DNA of 5,276 bases from Eggerthellaceae bacterium (GTDB lineage: Bacteria; Actinomycetota; Coriobacteriia; Coriobacteriales; Eggerthellaceae). The notes beneath the pieces are model-generated. The model saw nothing but the letters and a program-made list of their open reading frames with translations. It was not told the DNA's origin and ran no database searches. Each line of letters begins with the position of its first letter. Positions within the stretch are counted from its first letter, which is position 1. The stretch spans positions 1 to 5,276 of the forward strand of contig JAFUCW010000413.1 in assembly GCA_017459485.1 (NCBI GenBank), written 5' to 3'. Positions 5,255 to 5,276 of this stretch are shown here, piece after piece. The position numbers and the translations under genes are program-made.

Positions 5255-5276
5255 GGGCCCATAGCTCAATGGTGGA
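5255..5276 (+). tRNA. Third tRNA, 5' part only, cut by the window edge
   Basis: GGGCCCA followed by TA and GCTCAATGGTGGA reads as an acceptor 5' strand, positions 8-9 and the start of a D arm (GCTC, expected to pair with GAGC just beyond the edge). The anticodon is outside the window, so the amino acid is left unassigned. It shows that the cluster continues to the right. Confidence 0.75.

Noticed and set aside
1..5276. Genome-wide reassignment of TAG to an amino acid
   Set aside because: TAG ends several intact genes here at the expected family length (for example the response regulator at 1766 and the M23-like protein at 3984), so TAG works as a stop in this organism.

Overview
The window comes from a bacterial chromosome of moderate GC content. 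Several features fit a member of the Coriobacteriia (Eggerthella/Slackia/Cryptobacterium-like Actinomycetota): the style of the GAF sensor kinase and NarL-type regulator, an NhaP-type antiporter with a long charged C-terminal extension, and tRNA genes that encode their own CCA ends. This placement is an impression from the proteins, not a measured result.

Layout. (1) Positions 1-1761, plus strand: a Na+/H+ antiporter of the CPA1/NhaP type whose reading frame is entered at the left edge and runs to 1761 without any frameshift, but is interrupted by two in-frame TAG codons (49-51 and 1327-1329). All expected membrane motifs are intact between the stops, and neither stop is followed by a recognisable ribosome binding site. 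It looks like a very recent pseudogene, or a read-through/sequencing-error case. (2) Positions 4958-1766, minus strand: four genes in a compact operon with gaps of 1, 26 and 1 nt. In transcription order they are a membrane-anchored M23-peptidase-like protein with one canonical zinc-site His replaced by Asp, a small four-helix membrane protein of unknown function, a soluble GAF-HisKA_3-HATPase sensor kinase, and a NarL/NreC-type response regulator. The operon converges on the antiporter gene, with only 4 nt between the stop codons. (3) Positions 4959-5038: a short divergent promoter region. (4) Positions 5039-5276, plus strand: the start of a tRNA cluster, with tRNA-Asn(GUU), tRNA-Val(CAC) and the first 22 nt of a third tRNA cut off by the window edge.

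How the genes work together. The sensor kinase looks like a natural fusion of the staphylococcal nitrate sensor NreA (a GAF protein) with an NreB-type kinase core, and its partner closely resembles NreC. The likeliest reading is a cytosolic nitrate-responsive (or other small-anion-responsive) two-component system. It is co-transcribed with an envelope protein and a small membrane protein whose link to it is unexplained. No CRISPR array, insertion sequence or phage gene was seen.
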